A stretch of DNA of 64,000 nt. Origin: Pyrenochaeta sp. MPI-SDFR-AT-0127. Lineage: Eukaryota; Ascomycota; Dothideomycetes; Pleosporales; Cucurbitariaceae. Of this stretch, positions 54,049 through 64,000 are shown piece by piece. The DNA is taken from assembly GCA_020747015.1 (NCBI GenBank), contig JAGTJM010000062.1, positions 124,001 to 188,000 of the forward strand. The letters are read 5' to 3'. Under the pieces are notes generated by a model, which was not told the DNA's origin, made no database searches, and worked only from the letters and a program-made list of their open reading frames with translations. Within the stretch, counting starts at the first letter, position 1; every line of letters starts with the position of its first letter. Made by a program: the position numbers and the translations under genes.

Positions 54049-55099
54049 ATGTATATGGGGAATGGAATGTCAATGGTTAGTTTGGTTGAAAGATAGCATA
54101 AGCGCGGAGTTTGGGGTGATGTTACGGCATCATAGCATGGTTTCACTGGGTTCTGAAATATTCTTCGTAGCTGGTATGGTTCAGTCTTTGATATGGCTTT
54201 AGAAGTTGTAACGTAAATACCATCTGCATCTAGAAACAATGAGTCCGAAACCCAATGCAGCAGAATCATGCATATCCCATAGCAACATGAGCCTAATCTG
54301 TTCTTGGCGGATTGTTTTCATCTTCAGGGTATAACATGGACTAAGGTTCGTGAGCCTGCAAATGGGGCGAGCGTTGCGTGCGCAGAAAATCATACAGTCC
54401 CAAGAAAGGTGGCAAATCCTGCAACCCGCACACACACCATGGTTGTGCTATTCTCAAACAAGCCAGACTTGATGCCGAGGGAAGTACACTCAATCACATC
54501 CTACATGCTCTAAATTTGACATAGCTTTGTAGGGTACACCCCAAGTGGTTAGACAGGACTTCATTCTTGGTCGCCCGAAGATTCTGTAACGCTAATCGAG
54601 AGCGACACGGAGTCACTTGCATTGCCCACGAATTGAGGCGCAGTATACCGCGTCTCCGACGTGGCCAATCGTGCCCTCACGCTCAGTGTACTCTATCAAG
54701 TAAAGCGCACAGAGGACATTAGCGTCAGGCCCCCGCTCATCAAACCAACCAATTCGCTTATTGGCAAGGCACCTTGGCTCATTCCTGCATCCTTCGCTTT
54801 TCGTCGTCACCGCCACAATCTGGACTGACATGAATACAGACGAACGCCCTCAATGTATGCCGTGGTACTCGTCTCCGCTGTCAGATTGAATATGGTTACT
54901 CGATCTAGTCTGCACAACCAAAGACGGTGATGGTTGCAAACCACTAATCTGATTTCTTTCGCCTCAATCGGCCGTTGAGTATCGTCAAATCGATTTGTCG
55001 AGTCACTTTACGTGCTCGAATCGACCAACACCATTGATTTGTGCACTCTTTCTCCTTTGTGCCGCGTTGCTGAGTGTGCAGAGAATTATTGCTCCCAAC
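54049..55099. other. Intergenic region
   Basis: 1.05 kb between proline dehydrogenase and the Zn2Cys6 regulator; no gene or repeat is supported. Confidence 0.5.
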
Positions 55100-57091
55100 A
55101 TGGTATATCGTGGGCGACCTTCAACAGGCTGCAAGAAGTGTCGCGAACGCAAGATCAAGGTGAGCAACGACTTGCACACTATTCAAGCCACCTTGCTCTG
55201 ATGTCTTTCATCTTGGCAGAGCCCTATGTTCCGTCCCGATTGGGGCACCTGTGCGAAGACATCAACTTCTCATGCGGTTGAACCTGCACTTGTCAAGCAA
55301 TAAATGCATCATCTACGCATGATTCTCTCCTACTGATCACATTTGCTGATTGGACTGCTCTAGTGCGATGAGCGCCCCGGGGGTTGCGCCAGGTGTAACG
55401 AAAAAGGACATTCCTGCCCTGGTTATGACCGAAGCTTAGACGCCTTCTTCCACGATGAGACTGCGAACGTCGAAGCCAAAGCGAAGAAGGCAAAAGCAAA
55501 AGCGATTGCCGCTCGCGATTCATGCGGTACCCGCCACTCGCAAGCAGCACTCATGCAGATCAAAGCCCAAGAAGTTCCTAGAAAATATCTAATGGGATCA
55601 CTCGTCGACCAAGGGATTACCTTCTTCCTGTCCAATTACGCCACAGGAATCGACCAGCCAGCCATCCATTCAGACGCCTATCATAAGCACCTCTCTACAG
55701 ATGGCTTTCATCCTCTTGTTGCTATATCAATGACTGCTTTGGGCTTAGCCGGGGTCGCAAATTTCTACATGGATTCAGGCCTCAAGCAGGAGGCAACGCG
55801 ATATTATTTGAGTGCTATCAAAATGGCGAACACAGCCATCTCTTCGTCAAGGGAACTCAAGGCAGACACTACGCTGATCGCTGTCAACCTCCTCGGCATG
55901 TTTGAAGCAACTTTCAACGAAGACTCTTTGGCCGGATGGAGTAACCATGTTGATGGGGCCGCTTCTCTTGTCAAGATACGTGGCATGGATCAGTTCTCAA
56001 CGCCGGCTGGACAGCGAATGTACCTCCATACCATCGGCTTGCTAACAATGAACTGTATGGGTAAGAGAATAGCCCTCCCATAGTACGTTCGTGACATGAA
56101 CGAAGAGGTGTTGAAGTTTCTGGACTTCAAGGATCCAAGAAACGCATTTTTCTTCCTCCATATCAAGACAATCGATCTACGCGCGCAAATTCTCAGCCAA
56201 GAAACCCTGAACTTAGTTAACATTATTCAATGCGCGCTGGACCTCGACAAAATCGCAATATCAATCTTCCACGACACGGGCTCGGACTGGGATTACAAAA
56301 ACGTGCCCTGTGGCGCCCAGAAAGGTGTATACGGTGACTTCTATCGGATCTACTCTACTCATGCGAGCGCTCAGACTTGGTTGTGGACAATGTACAATCG
56401 CATTTATTTCCATGATATTATTCGAAACAGTATCCTAACCGGATTCGCAACGATACCGCCAACACTTGTTGGTTCCTTTTACCATGATCAATTGTCAGAA
56501 AGCACCAGACTACTCACGGAACTCCAATCAGACATCATGGCAAGCATTCCACAGTTTTTACATGATGTGCCCATGGATGTGCCATCCACCGCAGATAATG
56601 GCAATGCTTTGCGCCTTTCAGAGCCGAGTACAGCCAACAGAGAGTGTTCGCCGCAAGACTGCTCCAACACTCCCAACACATCAGCCACAAACCATTCGCC
56701 AGCATTGCCTGGCCTGCGATGTAGTCGCAAGTCTTTGCATCAAAATTTTCGAGGAGACTCAACCTCAGTGTTTGAAAAGCTTGTTGGTAACGGCTCAAAC
56801 AAGGATCGAATTCCCATTGTGCGAATTTCAGGCGGCCATTCCATGGTCTGGGCACTCTATGTGGCAGGATCCATGCCAACAGCCTCGCGCATGAGTCAGG
56901 ACTTCGTATACACATGCCTAAATCGCATTGGGCATGAGTTCGGGATTAATCAAGCAAAAATATTAGCCAATGCCCTAGAAATCAAGATGCAGTTGGATAA
57001 TAGTCAGGCCACAGCATTTGAAATTTGTCCGCAATATCTACCCTCTGGTGGAGGTCCATACGTTAGTAGACTCAATGTACGTAATGCATGA
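55100..57091 (+). CDS. Zn2Cys6 transcription factor interrupted by an in-frame TAG
   Basis: Exon 1 (55100-55159) ends GCKKCRERKIK, and exon 2 (from 55364) begins CDERPGGCARCNEKGHSC, which together make a normal zinc cluster, C-x2-C-x6-C-x6-C-x2-C-x6-C. A regulator C-terminal domain follows (ALGLAGVANFYMDSGLKQEA, LIAVNLLGMFEATFNEDS). At 56081-56083 the frame meets TAG and then continues open in the same frame to 57091 (YVRDMNEEVLKFLDFKDPRN). Two readings are possible. A nonsense change may have made a pseudogene. Alternatively, a 45-nt intron, 56061-56105 (GTAAGA...GAAG), removes the stop in phase and gives 580 residues, at the cost of a GKRIALP segment that resembles a coding part of the family. 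The final LNVRNA may also hide a donor (GTACGT at 57077). The 204-bp first intron is long. Confidence 0.6.
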
Positions 57092-59082
57092 GTGGCATAG
57101 ACTGTGGCTCTACTTCATCGTCTAGGCCCCGTACCAGGGAACAGAGAGTAAGGTGGGTTTTATAGGCCCCGAAATCTTGAGGGATGCACATTTCCAGGCC
57201 GGATTACCTTCACCTGGGGTTGCGCGACGCCCTTGTTGAACCATTTGTCTGGGCGAAAGGGGCGCAAAAATTCACCAGCCTTCCTCCATCTCCCTGTCTT
57301 CTGTGTTGTGGTAAGATTTAGGTGCGACGATGGAGTAAATTATAGCTAGCGCCACTGTTGATTTCTTGCGGTTGGCGCAGACTAGGTGACACGAAGAAAT
57401 TCCAAAGTCGCTAGACCATTGTAACGTACAGTGGGGCCCCCGTAATGAGATGCCTGATAGTATGATAAACTTTTGTGCCACTCGACTTCAGTCTGTTCGA
57501 CACCATACAGACTCGTCATTGATGTTGCATTGAACTTGTCCGTCGGCATAGCAGTACTGGCTGTGTCGAAGGCTGCTATCAACGTATTGTAAATGGTTGC
57601 TAATGATCATAACGAGGTCAAGGACACGATCATGAGCATCTAACATTCTCAAGACCATATAGTCATCTTACATTGATTAAACCAATCACCTTACAGGCAT
57701 AATGTAACATATTGACTACTACCAGAACAGCGCTATTTTTACAAGGCCCAAAATCGCCTTTGTAGCTACGAACGCACTTCTTTACAGCCCCACTCCCTTT
57801 GGCGAAGCGCATAGAGCATAGTTCGTCCCATTAGGAGATACATATAGGAAGAAGATTAAGCGTATGTGAGGCTTGAAAATCTAGGGCACGTGCCTTGATT
57901 TGAATGAAAAAGAATTGCGAACTGCAATATAGTACTGATGCCGGGTCAAGTATGCCCGGCATATGATCATGGGGTGTTTCTATCCGAACAAGACTTGATC
58001 GAAAACAGTCGCGGGGTCTGAGCCGCTTTATCGATACTAACCTCATTTCGTGAAATCGTTTCGAGGTTTTCGACTCTGCCAGAATAGTGACTAGCTGCAG
58101 AGAATGAATTAACCAAGCACGCTTACATACGTGGATTCAACTGGCCTTATAATCTCACCGCGCGGGCAGAGTCGCGTCGCTTTCTGTACTCAGATGTGCC
58201 ATGATACGATGGCGATTCGTGGGAGCGTTTCCTCTAGTGTAGCCTTCGAGATTGTAGGATAATAGTCCAATCTTGGAGCTTCTTGGCAGTAAAAGGCTTC
58301 AGGTCATGCCGGGCAACCCACATTTGCCAAGACCTAGCACGGAGTAAATAAGCCCGAGAGGGTTGCATGCCCAGCGCAGAGGATCATTGATGGACTCCGC
58401 GTATATCTGGGGATACAACTTCCAGCGACCAGTTTGCGGGGTAAGTGAACTTACGGCTTTGCCGATTATTCTATGCATAGTAGATACCCCGAGGTTGATG
58501 GTCATGCATGGCAGGCTGGAGCGGAAGTCTCCCCCCAAGTAGAAAGTTCCTGACACTCCGTAATTAGTTCGCATCTTGGCAGTGGCTCGAGTGGGAAACA
58601 GCTTGACTTATGCCGGCAGACGCAATCTACCGGACGGAAACATTATGTCGAACCGATCTGGGGTGCAGACGATGAAACCTTAGCGTAATGCCGCAATATT
58701 GCACAAGGTCGCACACCATACAATCGAAGATGGCAATTTGGTCCAAAACACGCGGCAATGATAGGTGGATCATTGGGAAATCAGCTTTGTGAAAATGCAG
58801 GACTCCCTGAATGTTTGGGTGGCTCGGAAACAGAACACTTCCAGAACCTTGGACCGTCCTCCTGAAACCACTCTAATGACTTCGACAGAACATCGTTCGC
58901 GGCCCGAAGTATCGAAGTCTTGGTCGTCTCTCGAGAGGGGAAGCATGAAGTGGAGCCCTAGCATCCACCAATCCTTCGTGTGATATAAGAAGGGTGTCTG
59001 AGTCGTCTTCAGGAGCTGCAGTCAACGCAGTCTCAATAATTGCAGGCTGCCATTCCTACGGAAAATAAACAGCACGACTTCA
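57092..59082. other. Long intergenic region, no supported gene
   Basis: 2 kb without a credible coding frame; frames are short and lack motifs. It separates the damaged regulator from the beta-helix gene, whose promoter is at the right end. Confidence 0.5.
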
Positions 59083-60150
59083 ATGGCACGCTTCTTCTTT
59101 CTCGCGGCATTGCTCGCACCAATTTCGTCGGTGTACGCGCAGTGTGGTTCAGGAACGCCGAATGCCAAAGTCACTGGCTCAGGTAGTTCCTTCACGGCAG
59201 TCAAGGGCTCGACCACACTCTATACCGGCTCAGACTATCGTCTAGCGATACAAACGGCTGTCGACTCAATCAGTAGCGGGCAGCGCATTTCGGTCATCGC
59301 CTCGGGCTCCATCGGCGCTTCAACCATCACAATTCAGAGCGGCAAGACCTTCGAAGGATGTGGCACCATCAATGTTAGCAACAGAAGCGGTCGTGGCGCC
59401 ATCGAGGTCACCAACGCCTCGGGTGTCAAAATTCCGTACCTTACCATGACTGGTAGCCCATATTTTGGCTTGCGTTTTTATGGCACCACAGATCTTGTGC
59501 TCGGTGACATCACTTTCGATCTCAGTGCCGGAATGGGCATCCGTTTCGATCGCGACCAAGCAGCGAACACAAACGTCAAGATGGGGACAATTAATTGCAA
59601 GAGGACCGGCAGTCACTGTGTCGAGACATGGAACATCAATCAACTTCAGATCGGCTCCGTTATTGCACGAAACGTTGGTGAGTGTGGCCTGCTGCTACAA
59701 AAGGTTACAAATGCAAAGGTTGGTCTCGTGGACGGAGACAACGTCGCAGCAGGAAACGGCTACGCTACTCTGCGCTTCGCAAACCAAAATGGCAAGCTCA
59801 ATGGTGGCTACAATACAAACATCTTTGTCGACAAGGTAAAATCTCGCGGCGGTGGCCGCGGCATCTTCTGCGTGTCTGAATCTGGAGGTGCTGAAATCGG
59901 CACTGTCGATCTGGCAGGCAATGGTAACAATGCCATCTTGCTTGAAAATTGTTACAATGTCAACATCAAGGGCGGTACAGTGAATGGTGGTGGTCAGGTT
60001 CGACTTGCGGCTCGTTCCGAGTTTGCGAACAGCAAGGATATTGCGGTTACATTGAAAGTAGACAACACCGAGGTCGTGGAGAATCCATGCACAGCGAACA
60101 AGACCAAGTGGAATCTGTCCGGTAATGGAAAGAGGACCATCTGCACTTGA
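59083..60150 (+). CDS. Secreted right-handed beta-helix protein (pectinase-like)
   Basis: A single-exon 355-residue protein with signal peptide MARFFFLAALLAPISSVYAQ. The rest is a ladder of short beta strands with repeating V/I-G-x-I/V turns (VKIPYLTMTGSPYFGLRFYG, LVLGDITFDLSAGMGIRFD, LQIGSVIARNVGECGLLLQ, NIKGGTVNGGGQVRLAARS). That is the right-handed parallel beta-helix of polygalacturonases and pectate and rhamnogalacturonan lyases. The GH28 NTD/DD/HG catalytic segments are not obvious, so the enzyme class is unsure. Six or more Cys suggest disulfides. It is probably a plant cell wall-acting or wall-binding protein; a non-enzymatic role is possible. No introns. It stands alone between intergenic spacers. 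Confidence 0.82.
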   Translation: MARFFFLAALLAPISSVYAQCGSGTPNAKVTGSGSSFTAVKGSTTLYTGSDYRLAIQTAVDSISSGQRISVIASGSIGASTITIQSGKTFEGCGTINVSNRSGRGAIEVTNASGVKIPYLTMTGSPYFGLRFYGTTDLVLGDITFDLSAGMGIRFDRDQAANTNVKMGTINCKRTGSHCVETWNINQLQIGSVIARNVGECGLLLQKVTNAKVGLVDGDNVAAGNGYATLRFANQNGKLNGGYNTNIFVDKVKSRGGGRGIFCVSESGGAEIGTVDLAGNGNNAILLENCYNVNIKGGTVNGGGQVRLAARSEFANSKDIAVTLKVDNTEVVENPCTANKTKWNLSGNGKRTICT

Positions 60151-60623
60151 GTAATGTCTGGGAAGGTATTACTAGTCAGAAACAGGCTTTGAGGGTTACT
60201 GGATTTGTGTGATTACGAGCTCGTCCTGTATATATTCATCTGAAATTTATGTACATATTCCTATGGTCCTTGTTCTGTGTAGCTGTCTCGATCCGACAAA
60301 GGACCGCAGAAGAAGCTGCGCGACAATGCGCTGCGCCATTGGCTTGAGGAGGCGAAGCTTGCAATGTTCTGACCTCCGTTCCGCCCCCTGGGGCGTATGC
60401 TTACGTGTTACAAATAACCGCCCGACCCTAGATTGACCAACCAACACAGGCCATAATACGAGCGCGGCCCCAAGCGCCGGGGACGTTGAATGCTTGTGCA
60501 TATTGCCTGCTACTCCTAGTTTTTCCACTCTTCTGAAAGCGCAACCTTGCCTGCGTTTATACTCAGCGCTGGCCAGCCAAAATCCGCTCCACAACAGATC
60601 ATCAGGTCCATCTCTTGCCCCTC
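60151..60623. other. Intergenic spacer
   Basis: A 473-bp spacer between two rightward genes for exported proteins; nothing coding is seen. Confidence 0.5.
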
Positions 60624-61537
60624 ATGATGTTGTTCATCTCTCTTTTCATCCTGATCGGCGTGGATTTTGCCCGAAGTGCAACAGCACCTTGCTACTATCG
60701 CAACGGAACTCAAACAACATCCGATTACTCACCATGTAGTAGCGACGTTTCGGACCCAATGTCCACGGTATGTTGCGCAACATGGGATACCTGTCTACCG
60801 AATGGGTTGTGTCAGTCATTCGACAAGGTCATCTGGCGGGAGTCATGTACCAAACAGAATTGGAACGAAGGCGGATGTCAGGAACTATGCTCTAATGAGG
60901 TGCGTAGAGGTGGGGAGGTGCCTTGCAACTAAACACAAAGTCTAACCAAACATAGCGCGAAGCTCAGCGAAACGACAATATCAAAGTCACGTCTTGTGAA
61001 GGGAAAAACAACGCCACGTCCACGACGTGGTGCTGCGGAGGTAATGATGCGTGCTGCGCAGATGGAAGCGACGTGCCCCGACACACTATTGCAAGGCGCT
61101 TTGGCGACACGATTTCGGCTCAAACTCCGACTGCTTCACTGTCTGCCTCTATCTCTTCGCCCTCCGCGTCGGCAACGAGTTCTGCTCCCGCGATATCCAG
61201 CTCCATGACCGGCACCGGGAACGGCAAGCTCTCCACTGGCGCCAAAGTAGGAATTGGACTTGGCGCGTCGCTCGGGGCTATTGCGTTGATCGCGCTGGGA
61301 ATCTTTATTTATAAGGCCCTGCAGTGGCGTAAGAAAGCACTTGTAGCAGCACCGCCATGCGACCGCCCAGCAGACTATCCACCGATAGAGGTCTATCGGT
61401 ACCAGCAGGAAATGAAGCCGGCGCAGTTGGCTGGTGTTGAGAGTGCCGTGCACAAAATGCCTGGATCCCGAAACACATCGGAGCTCTGCGTAATGTCACC
61501 CAATGTGACCAATGGCAATCATAATTCAGGGCTATAA
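60624..61537 (+). CDS. Cys-rich single-pass surface protein
   Basis: Two exons (60624-60899 and 60956-61537) give 285 residues. A signal peptide (MMLFISLFILIGVDFARSA) is followed by a Cys-rich ectodomain with paired and spaced Cys (CYYRNGTQ, STVCCATWDTCLPNGLC, TTWCCGGNDACCADG). Then comes a Ser/Thr-rich stalk (SASISSPSASATSSAPAISS), a membrane segment (VGIGLGASLGAIALIALGIFIY) and a basic cytosolic tail. This layout is common among fungal surface proteins of unknown function that resemble wall sensors or adhesins. The Gly-rich start of the membrane span recalls the GxxxG type of single-pass receptors. The intron is phase 0 and well formed. Function unknown. Confidence 0.8.
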
Positions 61538-62222
61538 TGACGAATAGGAGGCAGATATTGGAGAAGACCGCTCAGTGCGATTAAGGTGTTAAGACACACA
61601 GGGTCCGAGCATGGTCCGAGCAGAATGCCTTGGAATAGCTCACGTGGATGCTTGGTAGATCGCAAGACGAACTCAAAAGGTGTGGTGGTTGGTACCTGAG
61701 GCTCGATGAGCGATGCATGCAAGGCGGCTGTAGTCCCACCGCTCGCAAACAATCTCGGGGTTGAATGAGAAAGATGTAATAACGTGCCACATGAGAGTTC
61801 TGAGGGAAGACAGGACGCCGTGTTACGCTGTGTGACCATAAATCTGAAGATCAACCTAAATGAAGGATGTGGGACGCTGCACCCAGCTCAATCATACCGA
61901 GAGGAAATATCATTGGGCGAGAAGCCTCATTGCTACGGGGTTGGTCGTTTAGCTGCAGGCTGAACGTCCTGGCATAAATCTGTATTGCTGGAGAATAGCG
62001 ATTGCATTTGCATGTTGTTCAAGGGGGACAATGGTTGGTAAAGGAAGTTGACGCGGGAGGAGGAAGGAAAGAGATGACGCAAAGTGGCAGCAGCGCTATG
62101 CTCGCGAGGTGACCCAAGCTCCATGATTTTAGAGTGCATGGCAGCACAACTCTCAGCATCGCACTTGCATTGTAAGATTTCGTGTGCCAGACGCTCTTCT
62201 TACACCAATCACATAACGAAAA
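61538..62222. other. Intergenic region
   Basis: 685 bp before the NDUFAF3-like gene. Open frames on both strands lack motifs. Confidence 0.5.
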
Positions 62223-63005
62223 ATGGAACAGAGCTTACGCCATTGCATACGGCTTGTGCCAAGATGCCTTCTACAGACTTCTCAATGTGCGTCAATACTG
62301 GGAGTCCGCTCTGCAGCTACGACCCAAGGCTTCAACCGCTCAGGCTATCCACATCGCTATATACACACTACGCCTGCGTATCGGCTGCAATCCAGACCTC
62401 CCAAGTCACGCGATCGTGGCCCCAAAAGTGACGAAGACACTCAAACTGACTTCGGTGCACTGGATGTCCTCCGCAATACGGCCGCACCGGCAACTTCAAT
62501 CGACGCGTGCACGAGCGATGGATTCGCATTGAATAATCAGATGAGGATAAGCGGGAGTGGGCTGTTACTTGTTGGGGGGGAAGCGTTTCGGTGGCGGCCA
62601 TGGCTACTTGAGGGAAGTGAAAAAGGAACAACTGCGGCGGTCGGCGCTGATGGTGACACAACCACGGGGAAGCTCTTGAACATGAAAAGGCAATGGAGTG
62701 TGCAAGAAGGAGCTTGGGGGATACTGGAGCTGGTATATCCGAAACCCGGTATGCTACATTTGCGCCTTGGTTGTTGAAAAGCGAGTTACAGCTCAAACTT
62801 TACAGATCTTCTCATCATCGGTACCGGGCCCCATGTTACTCCAATTGCGCCCGCAGTTCGCAAATACCTTAACAATCTCGGCGTTAGGCTTGAAATTCAG
62901 GATACACGAAATGCAGCGGCACAATTTAATCTACTCGCGACTGAGCGAGGGGTAGGTCAAGTTGCAGCAGCACTTATACCTATTGGTTGGAAAGAGGGGC
63001 GATAA
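62223..63005 (+). CDS. NDUFAF3-like (Mth938/DUF498 fold) mitochondrial protein
   Basis: Two exons (62223-62748 and 62806-63005) give 241 residues. The N-terminal 55 residues are basic and Ser/Thr-rich with few acidic residues (RLVPRCLLQTSQCASILGVR), a mitochondrial presequence. The folded part matches the Mth938/DUF498 family: IDACTSDGFALNNQMRISG, LLVGGEAFRWRPW, WGILELVYPKPDLLIIGTGP across the splice, and VRLEIQDTRNAAAQFNLLAT before GVGQVAAALIPIGW. In animals NDUFAF3 helps assemble respiratory complex I; fungal members are presumed to do likewise. The intron (GTATGC...TTACAG) is 57 bp. The stop lies at the very edge of the AT-rich repeat block on the right. Confidence 0.88.
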
Positions 63006-64000
63006 GTAAAAGTAAGAAGCCTTACACATTTAATACGTATAGCCTTTGTAGTTATACAATTATAAAATACTAATATACTTTCTAATAAAGTAGCCTAGTT
63101 TCTCTACTAAAATACCTATATAGTTGTAAGGATATCTCTACAAGATCACGCAGCCCACTAATAGCGAAGGCGGGTCGACTGTGATGCGCTGTGTAAAGGT
63201 CTCGTGTCACGTGACTATCGCAAGGATGCGTTTCAGCTGCGCCTCGCTTGCGTGCGCCTAACGATATAAAGACGTAGGAGGGGATAGGGGGGCATAAATC
63301 AATCTACATTTGACCACATACCTATTTTACTCTGCCGTGCTCGCTTCCATACAAGTTATCCTAACAATAGTAATAGTCTATAAACTCTACTTAAAGGCTA
63401 TATATCTGTTACGAACCTATAACGAGGGCTACGGGCGCTTATGAGTAAGTTGGTGGAAGGGACACGGGCATCAGACGAGGCCTAAACATCGGCCAGAGAT
63501 GACGTGTGCCCCGCGAAGTCACGTAGTCCTAGAGATCCCACGTTACAGGATTAAGGTACTATAGGATACTATAGGATCCTATATAGGATTCTCTAAGATA
63601 CTATAGGAACTATAGGATTACTAAAGTATATAGACTTAGATAATATACCCTTATAGCTTATTATAATTAACCTTAAGTTATTATTAAATACTACTATTTA
63701 ATACTTAGAACTACTTTAACTACTTATCTATCTCTACTTACTCTAACTAGAAGCTTACTAAGAAAGGCTCCTTAGTGACACCAGCTACTTTATATTATAG
63801 CCACTCTACTAAGGATACCCTACCTTTTAACAATATCTAGGTTAATTACTAGGCGTAGAACTTATATTAGTATAGGATATATATATTATTTATATTAATT
63901 AAGATAGCTTCTTAATTCTATAGAGCTCTAGTTCCTTAATAGAATATTATATAAGATACTCTTAATACTTATATAAGCTAGGTAAAGTATAAAAGCTATC
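63006..64000. repeat. AT-rich, RIP-degraded repeat
   Basis: From about 63030 the sequence turns AT-rich with TA-dominated runs, and after 63545 CpA and TpG steps nearly vanish while TpA is everywhere (ACTATAGGATACTATAGGAT and similar). That is the signature of repeat-induced point mutation acting on a transposon copy. A less biased stretch lies at 63150-63540. No open frame remains. The element runs off the window. Confidence 0.85.

Noticed and set aside
56061..56083. A 23-nt intron (GTAAGA...CATAG) just removing the stop in the Zn2Cys6 gene
   Set aside because: It would be far below the 44-nt minimum seen for other introns in this window, and its length breaks the frame; the 45-nt alternative was kept instead.
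63206..63215. Palindrome GTCACGTGAC
   Set aside because: It contains an E-box-like CACGTG, but it lies in degraded repeat DNA with no gene to control.

Overview
The window is nuclear DNA from a filamentous ascomycete. Introns are short (about 44-110 bp, GTRNGT...YAG). There are Zn2Cys6 regulators with the fungal C-terminal domain, a laccase, GMC and PTR2 families, a uL14 ribosomal protein gene with four exons, and an AT-rich, CpA-poor block at the right edge typical of repeat-induced point mutation (RIP). Protein style and intron size fit a Dothideomycete of the Pleosporales type; species cannot be fixed from the sequence alone. Gene structures below were built by hand from splice signals and family continuity.

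Left part (1-9.4 kb): two large, almost intronless minus-strand genes for disordered, Ser/Pro-rich proteins; the first runs off the left edge. Microsatellites lie in their 5' regions. A small cupin gene follows (9.4-10.1 kb).

10.4-23.4 kb: a compact carbohydrate cluster. It holds an MFS sugar transporter, an L-arabinitol 4-dehydrogenase-like polyol dehydrogenase, a transketolase/dihydroxyacetone-synthase-like enzyme, a regulator-like protein with no DNA-binding domain, its convergent Zn2Cys6 paralogue, and a xylose-reductase-type aldo-keto reductase. Two divergent promoters (dehydrogenase/transketolase and regulator/reductase) link the genes. Together they could import a pentose or polyol, reduce the aldose, oxidise the polyol to a ketose and pass carbon to ketol transfer. 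This is the most interesting system in the window.

24-32 kb: a cytidine-deaminase-like protein, a TPR-SET protein with an odd C-terminus, a 22-bp minisatellite, a doubtful two-exon gene and a PTR2 peptide transporter.

32-44.8 kb: a laccase, a heavily glycosylated small secreted protein, a secreted alpha/beta-hydrolase-like protein, ribosomal protein uL14 (RPL23), a GMC oxidoreductase and a Cdc1/Ted1-type membrane phosphoesterase.

45-54 kb: housekeeping genes: an Ent3-type epsin, a cyclophilin with a probable mitochondrial presequence and an internal cytosolic start, a Cys/Met-metabolism PLP enzyme and proline dehydrogenase.

55-63 kb: a Zn2Cys6 regulator carrying an in-frame TAG (or a 45-nt intron that removes it), a secreted beta-helix protein, a Cys-rich single-pass surface protein and an NDUFAF3-like mitochondrial assembly factor. 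The last 1 kb is a RIP-degraded repeat with no genes.
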